A DNA stretch of 64,000 nt from Cheilinus undulatus (GCF_018320785.1 NC_054885.1:5468921-5532920); one strand, 5' to 3'. Positions 1 to 12,261 are shown, numbered from the stretch's first letter. The notes: generated by a model not told the origin, from the letters alone. Made by a program: numbers and translations.

Positions 1-930
1 CAGTCTATATCAGCTGTGAATATCAGCCTATATCAGCTGTAAATATCAGTCTATATCAGCTGTGAATATCAGCCTATATCAGCTGTAAATATCAGTCTAT
101 ATCAGCTGTACATATCAGTCTATATCAGCTGTAAATATCAGCCATAAATATCAGTCTATATCAGGTGTAAATATCAGCCTATATCAGCTGTAAAAGTCAG
201 TCTATATCAGCTGTAAATATCAGTCTATATCAGCTGTAAATATCAGTCTATATCAGCTGTAAATATCAGCCTATATCAGCTGTAAATATCAGCCTATATC
301 AGCTGTAAATATCAGTCTATATCAGCTGTGAATATCAGTCTATATCAGCTGTAAATATCAGTCCATATCAGCTGTAAATATCAGTCTATATCAGCTGTAA
401 ATATCAGTCTATATCAGCTGTACATATCAGCCTTTATCAGCTGTACATATCAGCCTTATCAGCTGTGAATATCAGCTTTTATCAGCTGTAAATATCAGCC
501 TATATCAGCTGCAAATATCAGCCTATATCAGCTGTAAATATCAGCCTTTATTGGCTGTTAATGTCAGCCTATATTGGCTGTAAATATCAGTGCGTATCAG
601 CTGTAAATATCAGCCTATATAGGCTGTAAATTTCAGTCTTTATTAGCTGTAAATATCAGCCTATATCAGCTGTAAATATAAGCGTATTTTGGCTTTAGAT
701 ATATTTTATCATAATGGAGTAAATATTAGTATATATTGGCCTGAAATATGGGTCTATATCCACATAATAATCAGCCTATATCTGGTGTACATATCAGTCT
801 ATTTTGGCTGTACATTTTTGCCTGTATTGGCTGTAAATTTTTGCCTATATGGGCTTTAATATCGGCCGATATTGGTTGTTAATTTCTGCCTGTACTGACC
901 ATAAAAATTGGCCTTTATTGTCTGTAAATA
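1..930. repeat. 23-bp minisatellite in usp43 intron
   Basis: A head-to-tail tandem repeat whose unit reads approximately CAGYCTATATCAGCTGTRAA followed by TAT (23 bp). It starts at the first base, so the array is cut by the window edge. Copies are nearly identical to about position 530, then decay (TTGGCTGT variants) and fade out by about 930. Each unit contains CAGCTG, an E-box-like palindrome, so the array is a dense cluster of CANNTG sites. It lies in the intron before the first usp43 exon seen here. It is not a CRISPR: there are no unrelated spacers. Confidence 0.95.
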
Positions 931-2280
931 TTATTGTATCTATGAGCAAGGTTGTTGAGCTGTAGGATGAACCACTTGGCTTTGTCAGCTGAAGTGTTTT
1001 TCCTTTGTTAATCCTCATTCCTTAAACTTTCAGTGTTTCAAGGACTCAAGTTATAGGTCTGAACTACATTTACATATCAGTAGAGATGTCTGGTTCTTTA
1101 ATATGAATGTGTAAATATCAGCATATTTCCAAAAATACATTAATGTGCATCCTTTAACTTAATTGTCAAGATTTTTTTCAGTTTGGTTTTTAAAGCTTGG
1201 GTATTTTCCTTAGATGACATTGTTTGTAGGCTTATCTTTTTATGAAACAATAACAGTGTAATATTGGTGCTCCTTTTGAAACTTAAAGCAAACCCATCAA
1301 CTTTAAGAAACGTGTTTCTTCATGAGGGTTACAGAAGAAATTTTTATCCTCCTTTTTTTTTTTAATTTGTGTTTTTGTATTTATCTCAGTTTAATGAACA
1401 TTGGCCTCTGCTGTGAGCACGTTTCACCACAAGGTGGAGCTGCAGGCATTAGGATGATAAGATCCTCCTGAGCACTAAATTTGTCCCTGTTTTTAAAAGA
1501 CTGTCAGACTTTGGCTAACATAAATATAAGGATAAATGCAGCAAAAAGTTTTTATTTTGCACAGCTACAGGACAGAACAGATAGACAGGAATTCATTTAT
1601 ATTTTCCCTGAGTCATGCTTATGGAATATTAAAGATAAGAGCAGGAAAATAAGGAGACAAATTACAAAAAATATACAAAATATATACTCTTCAGAGACAT
1701 AAACAAGCTCTAAACAATAAGAGATATACTGCATTGAAAAATAAAAATCCTGGGAGTTTTGCGCGTTTTCTTGACTTTATTTATCGACATCAAAGTCCAC
1801 AAGATTAGGCCTAGAGATTTTATATTGAATGTGTGATTGGTTTGTTTACATTTTTTACTTTTTCCAAATATTTAAACATTTTTATGATTGGTGTTTTTCC
1901 TAAAAATCTTTGTTTGACGATACCAGATCATAAATATCCCAGTTTTAGCACTTCAGCCCTTGTCATAGAATCTAAAAACAGCATGATGATGAAATTCATC
2001 TTTTAAAAAGAGATATCTTCAAACATTTTGCTGAAAGTTTTATTCATGGACCTTGTTGAATATGAAGAAAATGTTAAGATGGTTTTCAGAAGGAGACAGG
2101 AAAATGTGCAAGAGTAGTAACCAAGGTAACGGTTTCACATCATCCTTCAGGCCAAAATTAAGATGATGGAGTCCTAAGGAGACAGGATTTTTAACAGTAT
2201 GATTTAGTGGAGCAAGCACTAAAGATAATCTGGAGGTTCTGAAGCACTGATATGCCTTCTTTACCTGTCTTTTTTCCCAG
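931..2280 (+). other. usp43 intron, no gene seen
   Basis: AT-rich sequence between the minisatellite and the first usp43 exon. I see no recognisable gene or mobile element. The only open frame (1481-1702) has no family resemblance. The intron ends with a strong acceptor: a pyrimidine tract and CAG at 2278-2280. Confidence 0.6.
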
Positions 2281-2623
2281 CTGGCCCCGGACGACGCCTG
2301 GAAGTGTCCCCACTGTAAGCAGCTGCAGCAGGGTGTAGTGAAGATGAGTCTGTGGACGCTGCCCGACATCCTCATCCTCCACCTGAAGCGCTTCAGACAG
2401 GTGGGCGAGCGCAGGAACAAGCTCACCACCTTCGTTCATTTTCCCCTGACCAGCCTGGACATGACGCCCCACATGGTCAACCGTGGCCACGCTACCCATC
2501 AGCCCCCTCTGCAGCCGGGATGGAAGCAGCCCAGACGACCTGACCTGGCTCCTCCTGACTTCCTGTACGATTTGTACGCTGTGTGCAATCACCACGGAGG
2601 GATGCACGGCGGACATTACACAG
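2281..2623 (+). CDS. usp43: usp43 exon with zinc-ribbon CPHC and catalytic His
   Basis: Acceptor TTTTTTCCCAG ends at 2280 and the frame opens with CTG. The exon encodes DAWKCPHC, the LKRFRQVGERRNKL block and YDLYAVCNHHGG, ending in GGHYT plus one base. The donor is ACAG|GTCTGA at 2624. Reading past the donor gives a short nonsense tail and a stop at 2653, which supports splicing here. The next exon supplies the remaining two bases of an Ala codon. Confidence 0.93.
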
Positions 2624-5600
2624 GTCTGAATCACAGTCATGTGCGTGAGTTTTAGGCATGTAGGGCACAAAGCATTCAACATGGTGCCCAATGTGCGACA
2701 ACCTGGGGTTGCAAGGGCAGCCAAGGTGAAGCTCAGCTGCATCTCTTTTGTCCAGGCCTTTTTATTCCTGCTAAAACGCCTGGAGACCTCCAGCAGTTTT
2801 TGGGCCATCAGGGCATCCACAGCATGACTGAGGGCTTGTGGCAACCCTCCTACCCACCTAGACGGTACCCTACACCAGTGGTTCCCAACCTTTTTTCCTA
2901 TAAGCCCCCCTTACTTTTATTGTAGAGCAGCTGAAGACCCCCAAAACAAACAGTGATACATGGATGTAAGAAAAATAATAACAAATTTAAGAGTTTTCAT
3001 TGTTCAGATCTATGTAAAATAGCCCCTTATCAAGAGACCTTTGCATCAACTATTCCTAAGTGTTTTATCATGATTTTGGTTCGTACAGGTGAATCTAGTT
3101 TAGCCTCAAAGCAGACAGAGCCTCACGACCCACCAAGGGGTTCCCAAACCCCAGGTTGGGAACCAATACCAGTGACACTCACCGCGTAGCTCTTGAGCCA
3201 CATGTGGCTCTTTTGTGATGATTTGTGGCTCTTTTATGTCTTAATTTGAAATATTATTCCCCAGAAAAACCTTAAAAATAGAAACTTTGACCTCAAAAAT
3301 TATCCGTTGCAAGTCACATTAATCAGTTTATTTCCCACAGTTATACAGTAGGCTTAACTGTCAACCTTTATTTTTTCTCTATATATTTCCGTTGTCCTTA
3401 TTTGCAATTTTATGTCCTTTTTTTTTTTTTTACATTTTTTGCCCCTTTTAATCAATTTCTGCTGCTTTCAGCCCATTTTTACCACTCCTTTCAGACATTT
3501 ATTCCCATTTTAGCCACTTTTGTTCTGTTTTTGCCATTTTCATTAGTTTTAGCCACTTTTATGCTGCTTTTTTTTTTTAATTTCCCCATTTTTGCCATTT
3601 TTCACCTGCCTTCTGCTGTTAAATGCCACTTTTTCCCTATTATCCCACCTTTTAACAGCTTTTTTGCCCCTTTTTAGTCACTTTTCACTCAAATTTTGCC
3701 ACTTTTTGACCACCAGTTGCTCAATTTTTGTTGTGATTTTCCCCCATTTTTGACACCTTTCACATATTTTTATTGCCAATTTAACCCATTTTTGCCACTT
3801 TTCACCATTTAGGTCATTTCTCTTGCTAAGGCATTTTTTAATAACTTTGCACTTTGGTTGAACAGGGTTAGACAGGGTTAGTAACACTGCCCTAGACCAT
3901 GCTTATTTGCCCCTTTCTGCCCAATTTTGGCCCAAACATGCCTAAAAGCCATGCACAGCACTGTATATATGGGTTATTCTGCAAAAAAAAAAAAAAAAAA
4001 GAAGAAGAAGAAGTGGTTATCACAGTAACAGAATTATAAACTTTGATACAATCCTAATAAAAATCAAGCCAAGGTAAGTCTTTTTGATACCACAACAACA
4101 GAAACTGAAGTCCTAGATGCTTACTTTTGGGCATTTTTTTGTTGTTGTTGTTGTTGTTGTTTTTTTGTTTTGTTTTTGAAAAAACAAGTGCAACCAGCAA
4201 TGGTCTTTTTTGTTTATCCCTAGTTTTAACGGCAGATAGACTGCTTCACATGTCTGTGCAATGATTTGTAGTTCAAATCCATCTGAACAACACCACATCT
4301 ATGGTGTTTAGGGAGGGAAGAGCCTTTAGAAAAATACTCACAGGGTATAATGAACATTTTATCGTCACATTCATTACAGACTAATCAGAGCAATGACACG
4401 TGTGTCACAGTAGACGCACCGTCTTAAACGCTCATTTGAAATTTACAGCTGATTTTTACCTGTTAGGTACAGGTACTGACATTTCAACCTATCTTAACTT
4501 TCCATGTACAAAATGTGTACTACACAGATTATTTCAGGGAGTTTATTGACAGAAGTATTCATGCATCACAGAATTTTCAGTTAGTAATTTGCACCTTTTG
4601 GTGTCCAGGCAGGAGCTTAATTGCTTTGTGATGCCACTTGCAAAAGATTCATCCATCCATCCATCTTCTATACCGCTTATCCCGTTGGGGGTCGCAGGGG
4701 GTGTTGAAGCCTATCCCATTTGTCATTGGGCAAGAGGTCGCCAGTCAATCACAGGGCTGATATATCGAGACAGACAACCAGACACGCTCACATTTACACC
4801 TACGGCCAATTTAGAGTCACCAATTAACCTAATGAGCATGTTTTTTAGTGGTGGGAGGAAGCCGGAGTACCTGGAGAACCCATGCATGCACGAGGGAGAA
4901 CATGCAAACTCCACACAGATAGGCCCTGACTGGGAAGCAAACCAGGAGTGTAAAAGATTCAGTGCCTCCTAAAGTGTGGGCGGAGCCAGAGGTAGTGTAG
5001 GCGGGCTGTGTGAAGTCTTATAATAACTTAAAATCATAGAAATTAAATACACATTTTAAATGTTTATATAATAATTGAATAAATGTTTTTATCTGAAGTC
5101 TCCAGAGTGACAAAACAGCCAGAAATTTTAACTCATGTCACATTTTTATCTTTTATTTTGTCAGATCTTTACAATCGGTGTCATGGTTTAACTGGTGTTG
5201 GGTTAACTCGTGGCACTGAATTTATCAGTGTATTTGAGGACTTTGCTGCTTTAGTAGAGTTTGCTGGGCCACAAAATGCCTTTACAGAGATGAATATTAG
5301 AAAATAACATTTTAACCAATCAGTCACTGCTGTGTAACAAAAAAACAAACAAAATAAAAGAGCACATGACTGAGTAAAATCAGTGGTTCCCAACTCATCT
5401 AGCCTCAGGACCCACCACCATATTCTTATAGAGGAATCACAAGCCTTCATTTTTAACCACTCAAATGTACAGTGGAGCAAAGTGTGTGGCTCTGCAGAGA
5501 CAAAACAAGCATGTTTAAAGAGCACATCATTACAGCAGCTTCAGATTTGCATGCATGCATTTTATTTTGCTCCGTTTCTATGATAATATTTACATTTGAT

Positions 5601-8600
5601 TGTTTTCTAAAGGTGATGAGAAATAAACACGTTAAAAAATACAGTTTTGTTTTCCAAAGATAAGAAAAAGAAGATGAGATCTTCAGAAAGCAGACAGACT
5701 TTATTTTTCATTACTGCAGAATGGAGTCAAATCCATGGATGCGTGTCTGCTTAGGGCTTCTGTACATCAGAGACTTTTTGCCACCATTTTTTTCCAGGCA
5801 CACATTTCCAGCGGCTGAAAACAGCTGGGTCCAGGTCCCCTCCAGTTGACAAACATGGGAGAATCCATTAACTGAACAGCAGGTCTTTTTTGGCTTTCAA
5901 ACCATATTTATATAAGCAGTATTTTCTGGCCTTAAATCTTTGAAAATGCATCAATAAAGCTTAAAAGTTTTAAAAGTTGTTCGCCCTCAGACTGAATCTG
6001 AAACACAGCCTGAGGAGTTTGTTGGCGAGGTAACTTTGTTGTTTTCAGCACAGTGAGGGCGGTTCGTCTTTCCAACCCAAGCTGCTCACCTGAGCCGCTC
6101 TGGTCATATTCACACAAACACACGGGCTCATTAAAATAATCCGCCTACAGAATAATCAGCTATTCTGCTCCTGCCATCCCTGAACTGAATGAGAGGATTT
6201 TAAAAAAGGGCAGAAGGTCGAGTGTTCAGAGAACAAGGCTTTGATTGAAGGTCTTCATGAGAGAATCATTTACACAATTGCTCAGTGCCCGATGTTAGCC
6301 TGCAGCTGAGACTGACAAAAACACGGCAGCCTTGTGGGGAAAAATTTGAGCGTCAGCCCTCTTATACTTTCAATGAAGGTGCATCTTTTTCCTTAATTTG
6401 AGTCACAAAGTGAAACTTTTATTAAATCCAGATCTGTTTTACATGAGCCTAAGTCTTTTTAATGTTTGAATTCTTATGATTGCAGCTGACAGCTCATGAA
6501 AATCTCAAATATAGTGTCTGAAAATATTAAAACATTTCCTAAGAACATTCAAAAAAGGATTTATAATACAGAAATGTCAACTTTCTGAATAGTTTATTCA
6601 TCTTTTCGCTCAATACCTGTTTCAGGCTCCTTTTGTGTGATTTTTCTATCAGGGCGTTAAGGTCTGGGGGCTTTCATGCCGCTTTGATGGCAGCCTTAAG
6701 CGCGTCTGTATCGTGACTCTACTGTTCCTCACTCTCTATGGGGTTAAATCACTTTTTACTATCAGTCCCTCCAATTATGGCCGCTCAGCTATGAGAAAAA
6801 TCGTCATCCTGATTATTCTGATTAGTGCTGAGATCACTATTGTTAAACACAAGGACTCAGTGGGTTTTAAACATCTGCAACACCTGCACGTATCAAACTC
6901 AGACATTTTAACACATCACTCAATGAGGGAAAAACATAAATATTAAGATTAGCCTTCACTGAAGATACAGATCCAAGCCTAGCCTAAACCCTGACAAACG
7001 GCCCCGTACTATTATTCCTCCTCCAAACTTCACGGTCAGGCAGGAAACGTTCTCCCAGCATCGTCTGACTGCAGGGAAGCATGATTGGTCGCTCCACAGA
7101 ACATGTTTCCACTGCTCCACAGTCGGTCTTAAACCTCTCCAGCTGATGCTTGCTATCAGACTTGGTGATGTGAGACTTGCATGCAGCTGCTCCCATTCAC
7201 GAAGCTCCTGCAGTTTGTATGCCAACATTAATGCCAGAGGAAGTTCAGAACTCTTCTGTGGTGGAATCAACAGAGCTTTGGTGACTTGTATGCACCATGT
7301 GCTAGCAGTTTCGTTGACCCCACTCTGCAGAGCGGCCCACAGAATCGTCTGGGAAACTGGGAAACGCAGAAGAAAGGTCCCTCCTCGGTTGTGATTTATT
7401 GATGACATCAGTGCATGTGTGTTGATCAGTAGCATTGGCGCTAGCGTCCTGGCTGACGGTTCCTTCATTTTGGAGCTGAAGTGTCAAACTATTACTGGGT
7501 TCTGGTGTTGGAATTATTCTTTGGTCCTGCCTTTAAACCGTGTTTGCCAGTTTTAACCAATTATGGCTGCCACTTTGGTTGCTTTTTGCCAATTTTTAAC
7601 CCATTTTTACCACTATATGTCATTTTTTTTCCTACAGCCTTTTGTCACTTTTATCCCATTTTTAGTTTTTTTTGTCCATTTTTCCCACTCCTTTTTACAC
7701 TTTTAACACATTTTTGGCCAAACTTTGTCAAATTTTTCCACGTGTTTTTTCTACATTGTCTGCCAGTTTTGACCTACTGTTGCTGCTTTTTTTGGCCATT
7801 TTATTGCTTTTTACTGCTTTAAACCCAGCTTTTCCACTTTTGGCCATTTCTGTCCGTGTTTGCCAGTTTTAATCTACAATTGCTGCTTTTTCTGGTCATT
7901 TTTTCGGTTATTTGTCTATTTCCCCAATTTTGCACTATGTTTAACACATTTTTGGCCAAACTTTGTCAATTTTTTCCACTTGTAACCATTTTTTTCTACC
8001 TTTGAGCCATTTTTTGCACTTTGTCTGTTATTTTTGCAGTTATCTGTCTATTTCAACAACTTTTCTGCCTTGTTTAACACATTTTTGGCAAAACTTTGCC
8101 AAATTTTACCCCTGTTCTGTCCTTTTTTCCACTTTTAAGCCATTTTCCCCTTTTTGCCAGTCTTAACCCACTACTGTCCTTCAATTTTTTCCATGGCTTA
8201 TTGTCTCGCATCCCATTTTTGCTTTGTTGTTCATTTTTCCCACTTGTTTTTACCACTTTTAATACATTTTTGGCCAAACTTTGTCAATTTTTTTCCAGAT
8301 TTTCCATTTTTTTTATTTTGAGCCAATTTTTCCACTTTGTCTGCTAGTTTAGTTGCTTTATGCAAATTTGAACCTATATTTACCCCTTTACGTGAGTTTT
8401 CCCACTGCCTTTTGTCATTTGTATCCAATTTTGCAGTTAGTTTTCAATTTTGCACCAATTTTGCACCATGTTTAACACATTTTTGGCCAAACTTTCCAAA
8501 ATTTTACCCCTGTTCAGCCATTTCTTTTGCCATTTTTGTCCATGTATGCCACTTTGTTTGCCTCCTATTTCAGCTTTTTTTTTTTTTGGCAATTTCTGTT

Positions 8601-11600
8601 CCTTTTTGCCAGTCCTAGACCATGTTTGCCATTTTTGGCCTTATTTTTTGTGTATTTTTTTAGTCATGTAATTATCTTCCATGAAAGCTGAAAAGCCCAG
8701 TTTATGTTTTGGCATCTGCATGTTTGTGCATTTCATGGCTTAACTTTGAAATCTGACATTATTTTCTAAATTGTTAACAGTACCAATTAAAAGGTAGTTG
8801 TGTTTTAAGAAAAAGGTTAAATTTTTACTGCAGCATAAATAAAGAGAATTCCTTTTTTTTGTTGCTTTGATAGGCCTAGTTGTTATTCAGGTTAAAAGTA
8901 AAACATGGTTATCACAACTTAATTTCATATTATACCATGATTTTGCTGACCCTTGGCGGCCTCATCGCTCTGATTTTAAGTAATCTGCCGCTTTGTGATG
9001 AATTGCTGTTGTTCCTTCCACTTTCCAATTATATCACATAAAGCTGTCTGTGAAACAGTAAAAAACTAATGAAGCACCTTTCCAAAAAGCCATTTCTGTT
9101 AAGTTTAATGGAAAAAGAGCTGAAAAATAAAAAACGGAAATTAAATCATTACAAAAATAATTTGCACAAGAACCAAAGAAAATAATCTTGGTGAGAAAAT
9201 GTTGATCCGTTTCACAGCTGCAAAAACAAAGATGGATCATCCCTCATGATTATTTTCATTTGTTCTTCAGTCATAAATGACGGAAAATCAGGAGAAAGTT
9301 TTAGTTCATTAAAAGCTCAAATAGAGAGCAGATGGAGAGAATCAAAGCTTTTCTAAACAGTAGCTTCCTGTCCTCTCTGCAGGTGATTGAATTCATTTTT
9401 CTCCATTGTTGTCATCTCTGCAGCGTTCTGCAGGAACTCGGTGGATGGTCAGTGGTACAGCTATGATGACAGCAGCGCCGAACCGGTTCCAGAGGCGGAG
9501 GTGTGCACACGAGGAGCCTACATCCTGTTTTATCAAAGACGACACACCATCCCTCCTTGGTCTGCCAGCTCATCGCTCACTGGTTTGTCCTTTTTGAAAT
9601 CCTCTGAAGAAAATTGTTGTCTTGAGGACAGTCGCTTCAGTCCAACTTTCATCCTTTAGACAAAATAACTGAAGGAATGTGGGAGGATTATTCGACATTT
9701 TACCCACAGTTGTGTCATTTTTCCTTCATTTTTCACAGCTGCAACAGAAAACATTTTCAGTTTAATCAGTCATAATGAAGAGAAATGCTGGCCTGTGATT
9801 GGCTGCATTCTAATATTATAAAAGAATCCATACTCCTGGATTCATCCCATCACGTGTAGCAGAGAAATAGGGGGATTACAGCACAGCAAAATCTGATCTA
9901 TGTGGGTTGCTAAATTTAAACCATCCTTTCCTACAGTCTTCAAATGCATCACGCTTGATTCTCAAGAGCAATGGGACTTTGCATGACAAATCCGTCATGC
10001 ATACATCAGACCATTCTGTTAATGCTGGGGATCCTTTATAGCAGAGGTGTGAAACTCAATCACAGCAGGGGCCGGATTCTGGATTTAGGTTTAGCCTGAA
10101 AGCCTAACAGGTCAACATTTAAGCTTTACTGTCAACCTCATTTTCACCAGTAATAAAATATGAAAGAACCCACTGATGATAAATCATTACGAAGTAAAAA
10201 TAATAAGGTTAAAGGCTCAAATCTGAAATAAAAATTCCAACTTATTAGTTCATTTTGTTACTCATTATCCTCTTTTTGTATTTTTCAGGCTCCACCAGCT
10301 CCTCAGCCTCGGACCATTGGCTGGTCCGGCTGACAGGGGGCAGCAAGCGTGGCAGTGTGGGGTCAGGAGGACCTGCTCCTGGAGCCCCAGGTCCTCCACA
10401 GGCTCCAGAGTCTCCTGAGCTCCCTGTGTTTGGAGATGAGCCATCGAAAACACATGAAACGAGTCAGTGTCTGGAGTTTAAGCTTGATTTGGCACAACTT
10501 TGATGGGCAGAAACCTGAAGTACTTTTTTATATAGTATAGCTGAATGCTAATTAGCTTATTCTTGTTAGTTAGCAATGTTATGATGAAGACTAAGGCAAG
10601 ATTAGGAGCTCCATATCCTAAAATGAAAACCAATTATCAAACATTTGGAGCTGGCTTTTAGTGACGTATTTTCTGTTTTCCTGCAGATGGATTTGAATCC
10701 AAGCAGTTTGTCCGTGGCTCTCAGGGGCGGAGCCTAAGCATGAGATCACCAACTAAACCGAAGGAGTCTCTGAGTAAAGTCCTGCCGCTGCGCTGGTCTT
10801 TTGGCTCCAAGGATCGAGTCAAGCCCTCCTTTCAGAGACCGCCTGGAGAGCTGGTAGAGTACCTGGAGTCTGGACGGCGGCCACGATGCACAAAAGAGCC
10901 AATCATAACCCTAGTGGCCACGCCTCCTCAGAGGACTACCCAGGTACGGGGATTTGAAGCGAGACAGGACTGCAGCTCGCCGAGCGGTAGCAGTCTGAGC
11001 TGCACGGACAGACTCAGCTCTGACACGTGTTACTCCCCTAAAATACCCGAGGGTCAGAGCAGATTGAGCGAGAGGAGCATCAACGGTCTGAGAGGACGGG
11101 ACGACGGATCTCTGAGACACAGGACGTGTAAGAGAGCCAGGACGGACCAGGGCCGGACCCTAGAGCTGCAGCTCCACAGGGGAGCTCTTCTGATGGGTCA
11201 CATGAGCCACAGCGCCCCCCCGAGCAGAGACTCCACATTAAGAAGGACCAAAGTCCACACAGGGGGGACGTTGAGACAGAAAGACCTGCTGCAGACTGTC
11301 CTTCAGCCTGAGGACAGACGGGGACAGAGAGGGCACGAAGGACGCAGCCATGAGAGCCTCTTATCGTTTTTTAAACAGGGATTCATGAGGAAGGACGTTC
11401 CGGGGTCACCGATCAAAACGCACGACCCGACACGTCTGAACGGACACGGACACCTGGGGCGGGTAGCGTGCAGCAACCTAGCCAAACTGTCTCTGTCTAA
11501 CGGGACCCTGACCATGGGAGCAGCAGAGGACAGGAAGGCGTGTGATATTCACAACTGTAAGGTCCAGCTGGTCAACGGGAAGGTGGGGCATCACGACCCT

Positions 11601-11813
11601 GTGGACATAAAGCGAGCGCACAGCTCCTCTAACATCCAGACCAAACTGGACCTGACGTTTCGCAGGTGTGCGTCCCTACAGAGGAACGGGGACATCACGG
11701 CTCCTCCCCCTCACCGAATCCTGCTGTCGGACAAACCGGGCTACGCCACTCTGCAGCGGACACGATACAGTACCACCTCCCTGGGTAAGAACAGACCGGT
11801 CCTCCTAGTCTAA
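2281..11813 (+). CDS. usp43: Ubiquitin carboxyl-terminal hydrolase 43, 3' part (4 exons)
   Basis: USP-family cysteine protease that removes ubiquitin from proteins; this window holds the last 600 residues. Coding exons are 2281-2623, 9424-9582, 10289-10462 and 10687-11813; every junction follows GT/AG and keeps phase (each splits a codon after base 1). In order: a zinc-binding CPHC pair (residues 9-12), the conserved LWTLPDILILHLKRF block, the catalytic His in GGHYT (residue 112), the catalytic Asp in YSYDD (129), end of the peptidase domain near YILFYQRR, then a basic Ser/Arg-rich tail. The segment WSASSS, DHWL, PLRWSFGSK and ELVEYLES is what I recall from human USP43 and separates it from USP31. 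The catalytic Cys and start codon lie left of the window. Stop is TAA at 11811. No frameshift or stop interrupts the exons, so it appears functional. Confidence 0.93.
2876..3168. mobile_element. Small hAT-like TIR element in usp43 intron
   Basis: The left end reads CAGTGGTTCCCAACCTTTTT. The right end, inverted, reads TATTGGTTCCCAACCTGGGG. About 290 bp, non-coding. The TIR type resembles hAT elements common in vertebrates. I could not find a convincing 8-bp target duplication. Left-end-like fragments recur near 5383 and 30023. Confidence 0.6.
3183..3895. repeat. Pyrimidine-rich repeat, family B copy 1
   Basis: It opens with GTAGCTCTTGAGCCACATG and GTGGCTCTTTT, continues as an imperfect array of about 12-15 bp units around TTTTGCCACTTTT, and closes with CTTTGGTTGAACAGGG and GTAACACTG. 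The same closing sequence is found at about 61,770-61,800, so the array is the interior of a larger repeat family rather than simple low-complexity DNA. The strand-asymmetric composition makes spurious open frames on both strands. Confidence 0.7.
4652..4951 (-). mobile_element. TSD-flanked retroposon with L2-like (TGGA)n tail
   Basis: Widespread fish repeat on the minus strand; its 3' end is the (CATC)n run at about 4651-4664 and the body contains the typical phrases for header, GCATGTTCTCCC and GATTGACTGGCGACC in reverse. It is bounded exactly by the 10-bp direct repeat AAAAGATTCA (4642-4651 and 4952-4961), a target-site duplication, so the insertion is fairly young. A second copy of the same family is at 53455-53767. 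I would place it as a SINE sharing a tail with an L2-type LINE; that assignment is from memory. Confidence 0.85.
4982..6955 (+). other. usp43 intron, no gene seen
   Basis: Mixed AT-rich intronic sequence. A solo left end of the CAGTGGTTCCCAAC element type lies near 5383. The short open frames on both strands have no recognisable family and show no splice or composition signal. Confidence 0.5.
6956..7330 (-). pseudogene. Tc1-like transposase fragment
   Basis: Decaying remains of a Tc1/mariner transposase on the minus strand. WKHVLWSDQSCF near 7090-7130 corresponds to the first catalytic Asp region (WSDES in intact copies) and VKFGGGIIV near 7030 to the GGGSIMVWG region. The right part (7180-7330) matches the non-coding body of the element seen again at 18890-19413. 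Several frame breaks; not functional. Confidence 0.7.
7384..8955 (+). repeat. Long pyrimidine-rich repeat, family A copy 1
   Basis: Starts TGTGATTTATTGATGACATC, then CAGTGCATGTGTGTTGATCA and GTAGCATTGGCGCTAGC; a 1.1-kb degenerate array of TTTTGCCACTTTT-like units follows; the end reads CATGGTTATCACAACTTAAT and ACCATGATTTTGCTGACC. Both unique ends recur around the array at 12262-13802, in the same order and orientation, and the left end recurs inverted at 34135-34340. So the array belongs to a defined dispersed family of about 1.5 kb. Confidence 0.8.
8956..9423 (+). other. usp43 intron before catalytic-Asp exon
   Basis: Ordinary intronic sequence. A minus-strand open frame (9034-9240) has no recognisable family. 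A pyrimidine-rich stretch and CAG at 9421-9423 form the acceptor. Confidence 0.5.
9424..9582 (+). CDS. usp43: usp43 exon with catalytic Asp
   Basis: Acceptor CATCTCTGCAG ends at 9423. The exon encodes FCRNSVDGQWYSYDDS through YILFYQRR and IPPWSASSSLT, the end of the peptidase fold and the start of the tail. The donor is ACTG|GTTTGT at 9583. Length 159 nt keeps the one-base overhang. The size and content match the corresponding part of human USP43 as I remember it. Confidence 0.92.
9583..10288 (+). other. usp43 intron with hAT end fragment
   Basis: Short intron. From about 10043 to 10230 it carries a fragment of the hAT-like family seen complete at 56874-57639: both share GAAACTCAATCACAGCAGGG or a close variant, GGCCGGATTCTGGATT and CACCAGTAATAAAATAT. 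Only the left part is present here. Confidence 0.75.
10289..10462 (+). CDS. usp43: usp43 tail exon
   Basis: Acceptor TTTTTCAG ends at 10288. It encodes GSTSSSASDHWLVRL, then a Gly/Pro-rich linker ending in KTHET. The donor is ACGA|GTCAGT at 10463, chosen because it alone restores phase with the last exon and creates HETNGFES, which aligns with the equivalent human stretch. Reading on without splicing hits a stop at 10501. Confidence 0.8.
10687..11813 (+). CDS. usp43: usp43 terminal coding exon
   Basis: Acceptor TTTTCCTGCAG ends at 10686. The open frame runs 1127 nt to TAA at 11811-11813. It encodes the USP43-type motifs RSLSMRSP, LPLRWSFGSKDR and ELVEYLESGRRPR, then a long Arg/Ser/His-rich, probably disordered tail, ending in YSTTSLGKNRPVLLV. 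The Met codon at 10740 is internal, not a start. The exon is much more GC-rich than the flanks, as expected of real coding sequence. Confidence 0.93.
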
Positions 11814-12261
11814 GAGAAGAGTCTTAGCTCCAAAGAGTTTGACTACGGTTTAATTCAGCAGCATAGAGGGGTCAGACTATTTCTCAGGTTAAAACCATTT
11901 TGATTAGCTACTTTAATATTAACATTTAGTCATTTACTAGTTAATTCACATTTACATTGATTTTGGTGTCATCCCTGTGCAGCAACATAAAGAACTGCAG
12001 TTTTTAGTCAGCCAGTGTTTTTCTAACCCAGATTTCGTTGCTTAGTTTCAACGTGGAGTATAGGAGACCACTGCCGACTTACTTAGCCCAAATAGTATCA
12101 TCCGTAGAAATTAAGCCAAATTTTGGCCAAAGGTTTGCAACAAGACAAGTTGCTCTGCAACACCCTAAAAGCCTGCAAGCCCACGTTACTGCAACTGAGG
12201 GAAACAATGTTTCATTTTTATTGAAACAATCCTTTCAGTTGCTGCACAATAAATAGTTTTT
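11814..12261 (+). other. Probable usp43 3' UTR
   Basis: Sequence after the TAA stop. A polyadenylation signal AATAAA occurs at 12248-12253, just before repeat family A begins. The transcript end is inferred only; ATAAAG near 11988 is a weaker alternative. Confidence 0.45.

Noticed and set aside
1..700. Regular repeats as a CRISPR array
   Set aside because: Units are head to tail with no unrelated spacers, and the host is a vertebrate.
2191..2844. 217-codon minus-strand frame over the first usp43 exon
   Set aside because: It is the antisense shadow of a GC-rich coding exon and runs past its ends without a family.
3402..3887. Open frames encoding hydrophobic, Phe/Leu-rich 'membrane proteins' in the T-rich arrays (also 7481-8671, 12373-13598, 60802-61413)
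   Set aside because: They follow from TTTTGCC-type repeats: Phe, Leu, Cys and Pro in all frames, with no conserved motif. They are repeat families A and B, not genes.
10740..11813. A separate gene starting at the Met at 10740
   Set aside because: The upstream splice acceptor and phase join it to usp43, and its sequence is the known USP43 tail.
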